Shown here in pieces: positions 1 through 6,746 of a DNA stretch of 9,999 nucleotides. Position 1 is the stretch's first letter. Each line of letters begins with the position of its first letter. The notes under the pieces were generated by a model. The model ran no database searches, was not told the origin of the DNA, and was given only the letters and a program-made list of their open reading frames with translations. Origin of the DNA: an uncultured Coriobacteriaceae bacterium (GTDB lineage Bacteria; Actinomycetota; Coriobacteriia; Coriobacteriales; UMGS124). The stretch is taken from the NCBI GenBank assembly GCA_900555105.1, contig USJP01000030.1, forward strand, positions 1 to 9,999, read 5' to 3'. Made by a program: the position numbers and the translations under genes.

Positions 1-742
1 AGTTCTTAGGGCTCGCCTCAGCATAGGCACGAAACGCCGAGAGCTCGTCGGGAAACGCCATGACCCAGGCATGGGCATGGGTGCCGGAGGCCGGGATGGA
101 GTAGCGCTTCGCGGCCAGCACGTTAGACGTCGAGGCGCATCCGCCCACATAGGCAGCGCGCGCCGCCGAAAGGGCACCGTCAGGACCCTGGGCACGGCGC
201 AGGCCAAACTCCGCCACGGGGCGGCCTTGGGCCGCCTGGCATACACGCGCGGCCTTCGTTGCAACAAGCGTCTCGAAGTTCACGAGGTTGAGCAACGGCG
301 ACTCAAGCAGCTGACAGTCAATGATGGGACCACAGACGCGAACCACAGGCTCACGAGGAAAAGCCAGATCGCCGTCGCGCAAGGCGTCGATCGTGACACG
401 AGGGCGCCACTGCGAGAGCCACTCGAGAAACTCCGGCGAGAACATGGGGCCGCCGCCCGGGGCCTGGAGGTTACCGAGATAGGCAATGTCGGCCTGTGAG
501 TAGCGGAAGTTCTCGACAAGCGACGCCAACTGACCCGTTCCGCAGACGAGCGTGAAACCGCCCTCGTAAGGATTCTCCCTAAAGAACGAGGTAAAGCATG
601 CCTCCATGTCGGCCAGGCCGCTTCTCCAATAGCCCTCCGCCATAGTCAGCTCATACAGGTCGGTCAGCAGGCCGATCCCGTTCTCGCCGTCAGGCTCAAA
701 GCTCGACGCGCGCAATGCCGCATCGAGGGCAGTCTGCCCCAT
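1..742 (-). CDS. pncB: Nicotinate phosphoribosyltransferase, N-terminal half (runs off the window)
   Basis: This enzyme joins nicotinate to PRPP to give nicotinate mononucleotide, the entry step of the Preiss-Handler route to NAD in the cytoplasm. I translated the minus strand from ATG at 742-740 and obtained 247 uninterrupted codons up to the window edge, about half the usual length of the family. Family hallmarks are visible: LLTDLYELTMAEGY (residues 25-38), an FGLRRAQGPDG block (179-189), a GGCASTSNVLAA block (200-211) and GTHAHAW (220-226). By comparison with human NAPRT, whose catalytic phosphohistidine lies in GTxxH, His224 is the expected nucleophile. A GGAGA ribosome binding site lies six bases before the ATG, which supports this start. 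The gene sits 50 bases downstream of the small tail-anchored protein. The missing C-terminal half lies beyond base 1; nothing suggests it is truncated in the genome. Confidence 0.93.
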   Translation of the reverse strand, partial: MGQTALDAALRASSFEPDGENGIGLLTDLYELTMAEGYWRSGLADMEACFTSFFRENPYEGGFTLVCGTGQLASLVENFRYSQADIAYLGNLQAPGGGPMFSPEFLEWLSQWRPRVTIDALRDGDLAFPREPVVRVCGPIIDCQLLESPLLNLVNFETLVATKAARVCQAAQGRPVAEFGLRRAQGPDGALSAARAAYVGGCASTSNVLAAKRYSIPASGTHAHAWVMAFPDELSAFRAYAEASPKN

Positions 743-770
743 GTGCAATCTCCCATCACCGTCGCCACCA

Positions 771-784
771 AAGTCCGCAGACTT
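771..784 (-). other. Short hairpin in the pncB leader
   Basis: AAGTC and GACTT form a five-base-pair stem around a four-base loop in the 50-base gap before pncB. On the minus strand the 3' arm is followed by only TTTG, so it is too short and T-poor to be a convincing terminator. It might weakly separate pncB from the gene upstream, or be chance. Confidence 0.2.
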
Positions 785-792
785 CGTTGACG

Positions 793-1131
793 TTATTTGC
801 CCATGTTGAACATTACGAGGTAAATCACAAGAAGGACGAACATGGCGAGAATGACGCCGATGACAATCTTCTGCTTGGCAGGCATCGGCTCGAGATCGTC
901 CAGACCATAGTCGGGATTCTCCCGGGCACGACGGCGCTCCTCCTTGCGGCGCTCCTTCTCAGCGTAGTACTCCGCGTCTTCCTTCGCGTACTTCTGAGCC
1001 TTGCGCAGGTTCTCGAGCTCGGCACGTGCGGCTCGCTCGCGCTGGGCCTCGTCGGCGGCGCGCTTCGCCTCGCGCAGGGCTTCAAGCTCGGCACGCTCTT
1101 CGTCGCTCAGGGGGGTGTCGTTGTCGCTCAT
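793..1131 (-). CDS. Small tail-anchored coiled-coil protein of unknown function
   Basis: I do not recognise this 112-residue protein. Residues 1-80 are strongly charged and lack helix breakers, with heptad-like runs of Ala, Glu, Arg and Lys (for example ELEALREAKRAADEAQRERAA), as expected for a long helix or coiled coil. A PMPAK linker leads into one hydrophobic span at about residues 88-109, and the chain ends MGK. There is no signal peptide, so the expected topology is a cytoplasmic coil with a C-terminal membrane anchor. The start is well supported: GGAAGGAA lies five bases before the ATG. The gene is 52 bases downstream of the degenerate hydrolase and 50 bases upstream of pncB, and a TATAAT in the upstream gap suggests it can be transcribed separately. 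Its function cannot be told from sequence; a scaffolding or division/envelope role would be a guess. Confidence 0.8.
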   Translation of the reverse strand: MSDNDTPLSDEERAELEALREAKRAADEAQRERAARAELENLRKAQKYAKEDAEYYAEKERRKEERRRARENPDYGLDDLEPMPAKQKIVIGVILAMFVLLVIYLVMFNMGK

Positions 1132-1160
1132 TGGATTTCCTTCCTCAATGTTGACGGCCC

Positions 1161-1166
1161 ATTATA
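1161..1166 (-). promoter_or_regulatory. Probable -10 element for the tail-anchored protein gene
   Basis: The minus strand carries a perfect TATAAT about 30 bases before the ATG at 1131, in the short gap after the hydrolase gene. No good -35 hexamer is seen at 16-19 bases upstream; the best is TGGCCT at a spacing of 19. The expected transcript would start near 1154 and have a leader of roughly 23 bases carrying the GGAAGGAA ribosome binding site. The -10 match is clear, but promoter activity is inferred. Confidence 0.45.
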
Positions 1167-1183
1167 ACCGCCAACCCCACACA

Positions 1184-2179
1184 TCAGGCCAGCATATCCC
1201 AGTACACAAGGTTTAGCATCATCATAAACCCCGCAAGCGCAACGAGCACGGCCACGACGTTCTGGCCACGCGTCCACGTGGAGCCGCGCCAGCGCGTCAC
1301 GAGCATCCACACGATGGTCGCCGCGGCCAAGACGCAGTACACCCTCTCACCAACGAGCAGTGCTCCGAGCGCAGCAGGCGCAATGCCAACCGACAGGCTG
1401 TATATTCCCCAAACCGCGGCCGAAAGGGAAACAACCGTGGCAAAAGCAAGAAGAAGCGGGGCAATTTGTATGCGAGGGCGGCGGTGCCTCCGCAAGCCGG
1501 CAAAACAGCTCAGAACTCCCCTCAGCACATATCCAAGGCAGAAGACGCCTCCAAGCGCGGCGAGAAGAAGCAAGGTGAACTCAACGTTAAGTGTGTAATC
1601 GGGCACCAGGTAGTAGTCCTCGTCAGCGCGGGAGAACTCGCTGCCACGCGCAAGGCTCACATGGAAGCGATATACGTCCTGGTCAACCGCCGTATCCACT
1701 GAGTACACGCCAGCGCCGAGGTTGGTCGCGGTCAGGCTGTCGAGCATAAGAACGCCTTGGGCGTTCACTGACACCACGACGCGGTCAAGCGCAGTGAGGA
1801 ACTTGGCCGGGCCCAAGGCAGCGTTGCCGGCGCTTTGGTAGGTTCCCACCCACACATAGTTATCCGGGGAGTCCGCTGCGCCCACCGAGATGTCCGTGCG
1901 GCCGAAAAGCACGCGCGGTATGCCTTGGGTGAGGTCGAATCGACCGGACTGGTTCGTCATAACGGCAACAACAAGGCCGCTGTCGGGATCCATATACAGC
2001 GAGCTGGTAAAACCTGATGCTGTTGTACCTGACTCGCCCAACACACTCGCCGTAAAGGGAAAGCTGAACATGCCGTGCGCGATGCGGGCCACACCGAGGC
2101 TCGGATAGGTGCGAGTCACCGAGAAGAATGTCTGCACCGTCTGAGGATTGTTGAAAAGCGCACGGTCGCCCTGGCCCAT
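1184..2179 (-). CDS. C-terminal fragment: end of hydrolase domain, beta-rich domain and four membrane spans
   Basis: The frame is open well upstream of its first ATG (2179); the true continuation begins near 2250 with FLSARHDLLGLYLLWLG, so the ATG is probably internal and not a real start. Counting from that ATG, residues 30-80 match the end of the beta-lactamase-like domain (SGFTSSLYMDPDSGLVVAVM). The third catalytic motif, usually HxG or KTG, reads E49-S-G51. Residues about 105-195 look beta-rich (VGTYQSAG, then alternating hydrophobics), like the small barrel that often follows such domains. Hydrophobic spans lie at about 201-222, 239-260, 279-296 and 307-326, with an Arg-rich loop (RRHRRPR) between the first two. 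The protein ends at a TGA 52 bases before the next gene. On its own this fragment lacks a signal peptide. Confidence 0.65.
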   Translation of the reverse strand: MGQGDRALFNNPQTVQTFFSVTRTYPSLGVARIAHGMFSFPFTASVLGESGTTASGFTSSLYMDPDSGLVVAVMTNQSGRFDLTQGIPRVLFGRTDISVGAADSPDNYVWVGTYQSAGNAALGPAKFLTALDRVVVSVNAQGVLMLDSLTATNLGAGVYSVDTAVDQDVYRFHVSLARGSEFSRADEDYYLVPDYTLNVEFTLLLLAALGGVFCLGYVLRGVLSCFAGLRRHRRPRIQIAPLLLAFATVVSLSAAVWGIYSLSVGIAPAALGALLVGERVYCVLAAATIVWMLVTRWRGSTWTRGQNVVAVLVALAGFMMMLNLVYWDMLA

Positions 2180-3030
2180 GAGCGCCTGACCGAGCCATAG
2201 CAGGTAAAGGCCGAGGAGGTCGTGGCGTGCGGAGAGGAAACACTCGTAGGCCCCACCGCGCCTTTTGCCAAGCGATAACCCGATTCGCCATAAAGGTCGC
2301 CAGCCGCAGCCCTGCTTGCATCGCCGCCCACCATGAGTCTCGTGCTCGTCATTCCCAACACATCGAAAATATGCGTCTGGACGTACTCGACGAAGTCAAC
2401 CTGACTCACCTGCTGCACAACAACGGCCGCAAGAAGCGCGTCATAGGGGGTGTATCCCACGATAGAGCCAGGTTCAAATCCCGCCTCCACCTCGAAGAGC
2501 GAAAGCGCAACCGTGGCGTCGGTCAAGCCGTCGGCAAGCGAGGAGGCATTGCCCACCATGGCAACGTCTAAGCCGCTGACATGGTTCATGAGGTCGAGCA
2601 AGTCCAGGGACTCGTAACCTTCGGGCAGGTCCAGCCCCTCAGGCAGATAGGCGCTGAGGTTTGTGTTGAGGTTGAGCTGTCCCGCCTCAACCAACTGCAT
2701 GACAGCAGCCCACACAAGCAGGTCACTTGTGCGGCCCCATTCGAAGGCCGTGCGCTCTCCGACCTCGGCGGAATCCGGGCCTGCCTCGTATCCATAGTTG
2801 TTTCTCAGCTGCACGGCCCCATCGGCTGAAACGGCTACCGCCACTCCGCTGGTCTGGTCGGTACCCGCAATGAAGGTGTCAATGAGCGACTCTTTGCTTG
2901 ACGCAGCGGGCGTGGGAGCAGGTTGATCGGCAAAGGCGCACGGCACCCAGGCAATGAGAATCGCGGCGATGGCAAGAACAGCCCAAAGGGACATCAACCT
3001 GGCAGCATGGGCAACGCGATGTCGACTCAT
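2116..3030 (-). CDS. N-terminal fragment: signal peptide and degenerate serine-hydrolase domain
   Basis: This 304-codon frame starts with a signal peptide (a basic start, a hydrophobic core at about 12-30, and a likely cut after AFA at 34), so the domain should be exported. From residue about 47 it follows the beta-lactamase/PBP class C-like fold: VAVAVSADGAVQL, MQLVEAGQLNL (111-121), LDLMNHVSGL (145-154) and FDVLGMTST (222-230). The catalytic motifs are lost. Where the family has GSxxK there is G-R100-T-S-D103, so both the nucleophilic Ser and the Lys are gone. Where it has YxN there is Y193-T-P195. It is therefore unlikely to cleave beta-lactams or peptidoglycan peptides and may be a binding or sensing protein. 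Only residues 1 to about 260 are genuine; the last ~44 residues lie past the frameshift. Confidence 0.7.
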   Translation of the reverse strand: MSRHRVAHAARLMSLWAVLAIAAILIAWVPCAFADQPAPTPAASSKESLIDTFIAGTDQTSGVAVAVSADGAVQLRNNYGYEAGPDSAEVGERTAFEWGRTSDLLVWAAVMQLVEAGQLNLNTNLSAYLPEGLDLPEGYESLDLLDLMNHVSGLDVAMVGNASSLADGLTDATVALSLFEVEAGFEPGSIVGYTPYDALLAAVVVQQVSQVDFVEYVQTHIFDVLGMTSTRLMVGGDASRAAAGDLYGESGYRLAKGAVGPTSVSSPHATTSSAFTCYGSVRRSWARATVRFSTILRRCRHSSR

Positions 3031-3989
3031 GCCTGGCCGCCGGACACGACACCCGAGCCGTCAAAAGCAGGGATGAAGCTCTCCCCCACCGTACCGCCCT
3101 GTTGCCACCAGAGGTTTTCAAACCCAAGCATGTCGGAGAAGTCCAAGGCTGCCTCGTAGTCTTCTTGAGGAAGCGGCACAGAGAGCTCCGTATGGCTCCC
3201 GAGTACCTCGGCAGAGGCGACGGGAGTGTATTGGTTCATGATCGAGATGTCGATGTCGTTGCCAAAGCGCGCCCACAGCATCTGCAGGACACGGAACGTA
3301 TCGTCGAGATGGCCCGGCAGTACGAGATGGCGCACGATGACGCCGCGCTGCATGATGCCGTCGTCGTCCACCCGCCTGCCGCCCGCACGCCGCACCTGCT
3401 CGACTATGACCCCAATAGCTTCGAGTGCGACCTCGGGATAATCCCGTGCGCGGCTCAACTCCCAGGCAAGGTCCGGAGATGCGTACTTGAAGTCGGGCAA
3501 CCACACGTGCACATCATCATTGAGCGCATGCAACACACAGGGACGCTCATACGAGGACGTGTTGTACACCACAGGAAGGTCCAGGCCGTCCCGGCGGGCA
3601 ATCTCAAGCGCGCGATGGATATGCGGCGCGTAGTGCGTCGGCGTCACAAGGTTGATGTTGTGCGCACCCTGGGCCTGCAGCCCCAGCATCGCCTGGGCAA
3701 GCTCCTCGACGGTGACTTCTTTGCCCCATCCCGCCGAAGAGATGTCACGGTTTTGGCAGAAGATGCACTTGAGCGGGCAGTGAGAGAAGAACACGGCGCC
3801 CGAACCCCGCTCTCCCGAAATCGGCGGTTCCTCCCAAAAATGAAGGGCGGCACGCGCGACGCGCAGCTTGTCATCAGCCCCGCACACACCCGTTTTACCA
3901 GAATTCCTATTGGCCCCACACTGTCTGGGGCACAGCTCGCAGGCATCCAGGCACGACGGGTCGCTCAGCAGGGAAACGGCCTGCCCCAT
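3027..3989 (-). CDS. PflX-like radical SAM protein
   Basis: This 320-residue protein belongs to the radical SAM superfamily and resembles the PflX group (homologues of pyruvate formate-lyase activating enzyme whose substrate is not established). The 4Fe-4S/SAM motif CPLKCIFC is at Cys71, Cys75 and Cys78. A second Cys set at the N-terminus, CELCPRQCGANR followed by GVCG (Cys17, 20, 24, 36), is typical of PflX and could hold another metal site. Other blocks fit the family: LVTPTHYAPHI (114-124), DFKYASPDLA (166-175), MNQYTPVA (251-258) and FIPAFDGSG near the end. GGGGAGG about ten bases before the ATG fixes the start and lies inside the end of gatD; the stop codon overlaps the next ATG. No PFL-like glycyl-radical enzyme is encoded here, so a PFL-activating role is not supported. 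Its position right after gatD hints at an envelope role, which is inference. Confidence 0.85.
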   Translation of the reverse strand: MGQAVSLLSDPSCLDACELCPRQCGANRNSGKTGVCGADDKLRVARAALHFWEEPPISGERGSGAVFFSHCPLKCIFCQNRDISSAGWGKEVTVEELAQAMLGLQAQGAHNINLVTPTHYAPHIHRALEIARRDGLDLPVVYNTSSYERPCVLHALNDDVHVWLPDFKYASPDLAWELSRARDYPEVALEAIGVIVEQVRRAGGRRVDDDGIMQRGVIVRHLVLPGHLDDTFRVLQMLWARFGNDIDISIMNQYTPVASAEVLGSHTELSVPLPQEDYEAALDFSDMLGFENLWWQQGGTVGESFIPAFDGSGVVSGGQA

Positions 3990-3992
3990 GCT

Positions 3993-4727
3993 CTACGCCT
4001 CCCCGGCTTCCATCCGCGATACCATGACGGCGTTGGCTGCGCGCTCCTGCGAATCGTCGAGCTTGGCAAGGTCGCAGGACACTCCTTGACGCTCGAGCGC
4101 ACGGGCAAGCAACCAGTCGGCAAGCTCAGGGTTCTTGGGCAAAAGGGGCCCATGAATGTAGGTACCGACGACGTTTTTCCAACGGCAGCCCTCGTAGCCG
4201 GCGGCGCCGTCATTGCCATGGCCGTGAACGACGCGGCCGAGGGGCTTAACCCCGTCGGCGAGATGGGTCCTTCCGCCATGGTTCTCATAACCCACCACAG
4301 GCATGTCGAAAAGCTCGGTTTGAATCATGATGTTGCCAATAAGACGAGGGGTTCCCCGGTCCGTGTACATGTCGACAAGCGACAGGCCCTTGATGGTTTC
4401 CTCGCCCATGACGTAGCTGTGCCCCAGGAGCTGATAGCCGCCACACACAGCAAGCAGCACGCCGCCATCATTGACATACGAGCGCAGCTCGGTACCCACG
4501 GCAAGCAACTCGTTGCAGACAATGCGCTGCTCACGGTCGCTACCGCCTCCGATAAACGCAATGTCGATGTCTGAAAAGTCGGGGCGATGGCCGAAATGAA
4601 CGGGAACGACCTCGCATTCGATGCCCCGCCATTCGCAGCGCCTCTGCAGCGTGATGATGTTGCCGCCGTCACCGTAGAGGTTGAGCAGCTCAGGGAAGAG
4701 GTGGGCGATTCTCAACTTGCGGCTCAC
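3993..4727 (-). CDS. gatD: Lipid II isoglutaminyl synthase, glutaminase subunit GatD
   Basis: GatD is the class I glutamine amidotransferase partner of MurT. It hydrolyses glutamine and passes ammonia to MurT, which converts D-Glu at position 2 of the lipid II stem peptide to D-isoglutamine. The protein is 244 residues, normal for the family. Catalytic residues are visible: nucleophile Cys95 in LLAVCGGYQLLG and His192 in TYIHGPLLPKNP. Arg128 in TPRLIGN matches the glutamine-binding Arg128 described for Staphylococcus aureus GatD. The N-terminal LFPELLNLYGDGGN and the IGGGSDREQ block (59-67) are also characteristic. Its ATG overlaps the murT stop by four bases, so synthesis of the two subunits is probably coupled, and the radical SAM gene starts three bases after its stop. 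Nothing unusual is seen in the catalytic site. Confidence 0.95.
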   Translation of the reverse strand: MSRKLRIAHLFPELLNLYGDGGNIITLQRRCEWRGIECEVVPVHFGHRPDFSDIDIAFIGGGSDREQRIVCNELLAVGTELRSYVNDGGVLLAVCGGYQLLGHSYVMGEETIKGLSLVDMYTDRGTPRLIGNIMIQTELFDMPVVGYENHGGRTHLADGVKPLGRVVHGHGNDGAAGYEGCRWKNVVGTYIHGPLLPKNPELADWLLARALERQGVSCDLAKLDDSQERAANAVMVSRMEAGEA

Positions 4728-6073
4728 TGCACATCCCCTAACTTCTCAAGGTCGGCTTTCACAGGCCAAAGGGCCGAGTAGTTCGTAAGCGCCCAGGCGT
4801 TCCAATCGCTGGGAAGCTCTTGGGTCTTTGACAGAAATTCAGCGACGTCGCCTGCGATCTGTGCATCGATGCCAGCGTACTTCAATCGCACCTGCATGTC
4901 GTTTGCACGTAAGCCTCCGACATAGACGACCTTGTCTTTCAGATCGCCCAGGCGCTCGAAGTCGACGTCCCACAACCAAGAGACATCAGTGCCGTCGTTG
5001 GCGTTATCATTGATGACAATGTAGATTGCCTTGGGAGCAGGATCGGACATGAGCAGACCCAGGTTCTGGTTGAATCCCGTGGGGTTCTTTGCCAGATTGA
5101 GCGTCACATGCCTGTCCTTCACCGAGAAGCGCTGCAGGCGGCCGTTCTTGGGATCGTACGCGTCAACCGTCTTCTGGAATTGCTCGAGGTCCACGCCGGC
5201 ACCCAGTGCCGCAACGAAAGCACCGAGGAGGTTGTACACCATGTACACGCCGCCCCACGGCGCGTGGATGCGACCCATGCAGGACCCATCACGAGTCACA
5301 ACGTCAAACGAGACACCGTCAATGCCCACGCGGACGTTGCGCGCAGCATAGTCAAGCTCGCCGCGCTCAAATCCGCATGAGGGACAGGAGAAATCTCCCA
5401 GCTGGCCGTAGTGGTGATAGGTGTACGTGAGAGGCGCTCCACACTCCTGGCAAAACGCTCCCCCTCGCACACGTTCCTGCGGCAGGTTCAAATCCTCGCC
5501 GATACCAAACGACAGAACCTTGCCGCCAGCCCTCTTGATCTTTACCGCAATGCCCGCGCATAGAGGATCGTCGGCGTCATACAGAAGGGTCGTCGAAGGA
5601 GAAGCGGACAAGGCCTGCACAATGACGTCCTGAACATGGTCAATTTCGCCGCATCGGTCGAGCTGGTCGCGGAACAGGTTGAGAAGCAGCAGCGTCTGGG
5701 GCTTCACATGGGGCACGATATGAATCGTCGAAAGCTCGTCGTTCTCGAATACGCCCCACTCAACGGGCGTCGAGGGCAAAAGCGCCGTCGTAACGCCCGT
5801 CGCCATGTTTGCCCCCGCCCAGTTACAGGCGACTCGCTGGCCGCTGTCTTGCACCGCATGGGCAAGCAAGTTGGTTGTCGTCGTCTTGCCGTTTGTACCG
5901 CACACGACGATGTTGCCCTTGGAAGGGCGCGACCCGAGCTCGTCGAGCACATGCGAATCTACCGAAAGCGCAATGCGCCCGGGGAGCGTCGAGGCATTGC
6001 GGTGGAAGACGTTCTTTAACGTCCAGGCACCCAACCTGCCCGAACCAACCGCGATTGAGCGGCGAAAACTCAT
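4724..6073 (-). CDS. murT: Lipid II isoglutaminyl synthase, Mur-ligase subunit MurT
   Basis: MurT is the ATP-using Mur-ligase-like subunit that activates D-Glu of the lipid II stem peptide and receives ammonia from GatD. In this 449-residue protein the P-loop is GTNGKTTTT (59-67), followed by a conserved acidic patch (ENDE, 110-113) and NLFRDQLDRCGE (132-143). A four-Cys zinc ribbon (Cys208, Cys211, Cys230, Cys233) interrupts the central domain, as is known for MurT. The C-terminal DUF1727 domain contains NDNANDGTDVSWLWDVDFE (355-373), the region that carries the Asp thought to complete the GatD catalytic triad. AGGAAAGG eight bases before the ATG supports the start. The gene lies 39 bases downstream of asp23 with no obvious terminator between and overlaps gatD by four bases. 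In Staphylococcus aureus and pneumococcus this amidation is needed for efficient cross-linking; the same is expected here. Confidence 0.95.
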   Translation of the reverse strand: MSFRRSIAVGSGRLGAWTLKNVFHRNASTLPGRIALSVDSHVLDELGSRPSKGNIVVCGTNGKTTTTNLLAHAVQDSGQRVACNWAGANMATGVTTALLPSTPVEWGVFENDELSTIHIVPHVKPQTLLLLNLFRDQLDRCGEIDHVQDVIVQALSASPSTTLLYDADDPLCAGIAVKIKRAGGKVLSFGIGEDLNLPQERVRGGAFCQECGAPLTYTYHHYGQLGDFSCPSCGFERGELDYAARNVRVGIDGVSFDVVTRDGSCMGRIHAPWGGVYMVYNLLGAFVAALGAGVDLEQFQKTVDAYDPKNGRLQRFSVKDRHVTLNLAKNPTGFNQNLGLLMSDPAPKAIYIVINDNANDGTDVSWLWDVDFERLGDLKDKVVYVGGLRANDMQVRLKYAGIDAQIAGDVAEFLSKTQELPSDWNAWALTNYSALWPVKADLEKLGDVQ

Positions 6074-6112
6074 TCTGCCAACCTTTCCTGCATGTCGTTA
6101 TGGCAACGACGG

Positions 6113-6733
6113 CTATGCCTCGCTCTTGTCCTTGCGCCTGCCGCCCTCAATCTCGGCACGCGTGAGCACATTGGTCACACGGACGTTCACCGCGGTAACC
6201 TTAAGGCCCGTCATAGTTTCAATAGCACCGGCGACCTTGTCATGCAGTTCCTGGAACACACGCGGTGCGGACTTGCCGTACTCGAGAATGACCGCAATGT
6301 TGACCGTGCAGGCGTCGTCTCCCGACATCTCGACGGAAACGCCCTTGGTCGTGTCGGAGCCACGAAGTCCAGGAAGGGAGTTAATCAGGTTGCCCTTCAG
6401 CTGCAGCACGCCGTCAACCTCGCGAGCAGTCATGGCGACAATCTTCTCGACCACGCCACCGTCGATGGAAAGCGTGCTCTCGTCGTTGATGTTGACCTCG
6501 GTGCATGCCTGCTCAATCGTGTCGCAGGCCGGGGCACCGCCTTCGGCGGGGTCCTGAATCAGCTCATCGTCAGCCTCGGACTGTTCAAGAGCAGCCTCGT
6601 CTTCGTCCTCGACTTCAACTTCCGCATGAATCTCGGCGATATCCTCGTCGCTTGCAGCCTGCTGCTCGTCATCGAGCTCAACAACCTCAACGGGTACGTC
6701 TTCAATCTCGCAGGACTTCTTGTTCCTATGCAT
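6113..6733 (-). CDS. Asp23/Gls24-family envelope stress protein with an acidic N-terminal extension
   Basis: The C-terminal part (about residues 86-193) is an Asp23/Gls24 (DUF322) domain: LSIDGGVVEKIVAMTAREVDGV opens it, followed by VSVEMSGDDACTVNIAVILEYG and a closing TGLKVTAVNVRVTNV. In Staphylococcus aureus, Asp23 is an abundant cytoplasmic protein held at the membrane by AmaP and linked to cell-wall stress. Residues 9-64 form a very acidic, probably disordered extension (26 Asp/Glu in 56 residues), which makes the protein 206 residues, longer than a plain Asp23 domain protein. It has no signal peptide or membrane span. AAAGG eight bases before the ATG supports the start. It lies 13 bases after amaP and 39 bases before murT, so the pair is probably co-transcribed with the lipid II amidation genes. 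The family is clear; the role of the acidic tail is unknown. Confidence 0.88.
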   Translation of the reverse strand: MHRNKKSCEIEDVPVEVVELDDEQQAASDEDIAEIHAEVEVEDEDEAALEQSEADDELIQDPAEGGAPACDTIEQACTEVNINDESTLSIDGGVVEKIVAMTAREVDGVLQLKGNLINSLPGLRGSDTTKGVSVEMSGDDACTVNIAVILEYGKSAPRVFQELHDKVAGAIETMTGLKVTAVNVRVTNVLTRAEIEGGRRKDKSEA

Positions 6734-6746
6734 GGTCTCAGCCTTT

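Larger units (their letters stand above)
1184..3030 (-). pseudogene. Membrane-anchored beta-lactamase-fold protein, broken by a -1 frameshift
   Basis: Two reading frames together spell one protein of about 615 residues: a signal peptide, a serine beta-lactamase/PBP-like domain, a small beta-rich domain and a multi-span membrane tail. The first frame (from 3030) follows the fold up to about residue 260 (SGYRLAKGAVG), then turns into Ser/Arg-rich nonsense and stops at 2116. The expected continuation (AYECFLSARHDLLGLYLLWLG) appears at that point in the frame that ends at 1184. Adding one G to the GGGG run (CCCC on the plus strand, 2251-2254) joins the halves without losing a residue of the domain. 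A real mutation or a sequencing/assembly error are both possible. The ATG overlaps the stop of the radical SAM gene as ATGA, implying coupled translation. Confidence 0.8.

Noticed and set aside
2245..2275. Programmed -1 frameshifting in the hydrolase gene
   Set aside because: No X-XXY-YYZ slippery heptamer is present in the overlap region, and the bases that follow show no obvious strong stem or pseudoknot. A simple indel at the G4 run is the more economical reading.
3102..4574. A 490-codon open frame on the plus strand
   Set aside because: It lies wholly antisense to the radical SAM and gatD genes, both of which have full family motifs and ribosome binding sites. Its translation shows no recognisable domain, and long antisense frames are common in GC-rich coding DNA.
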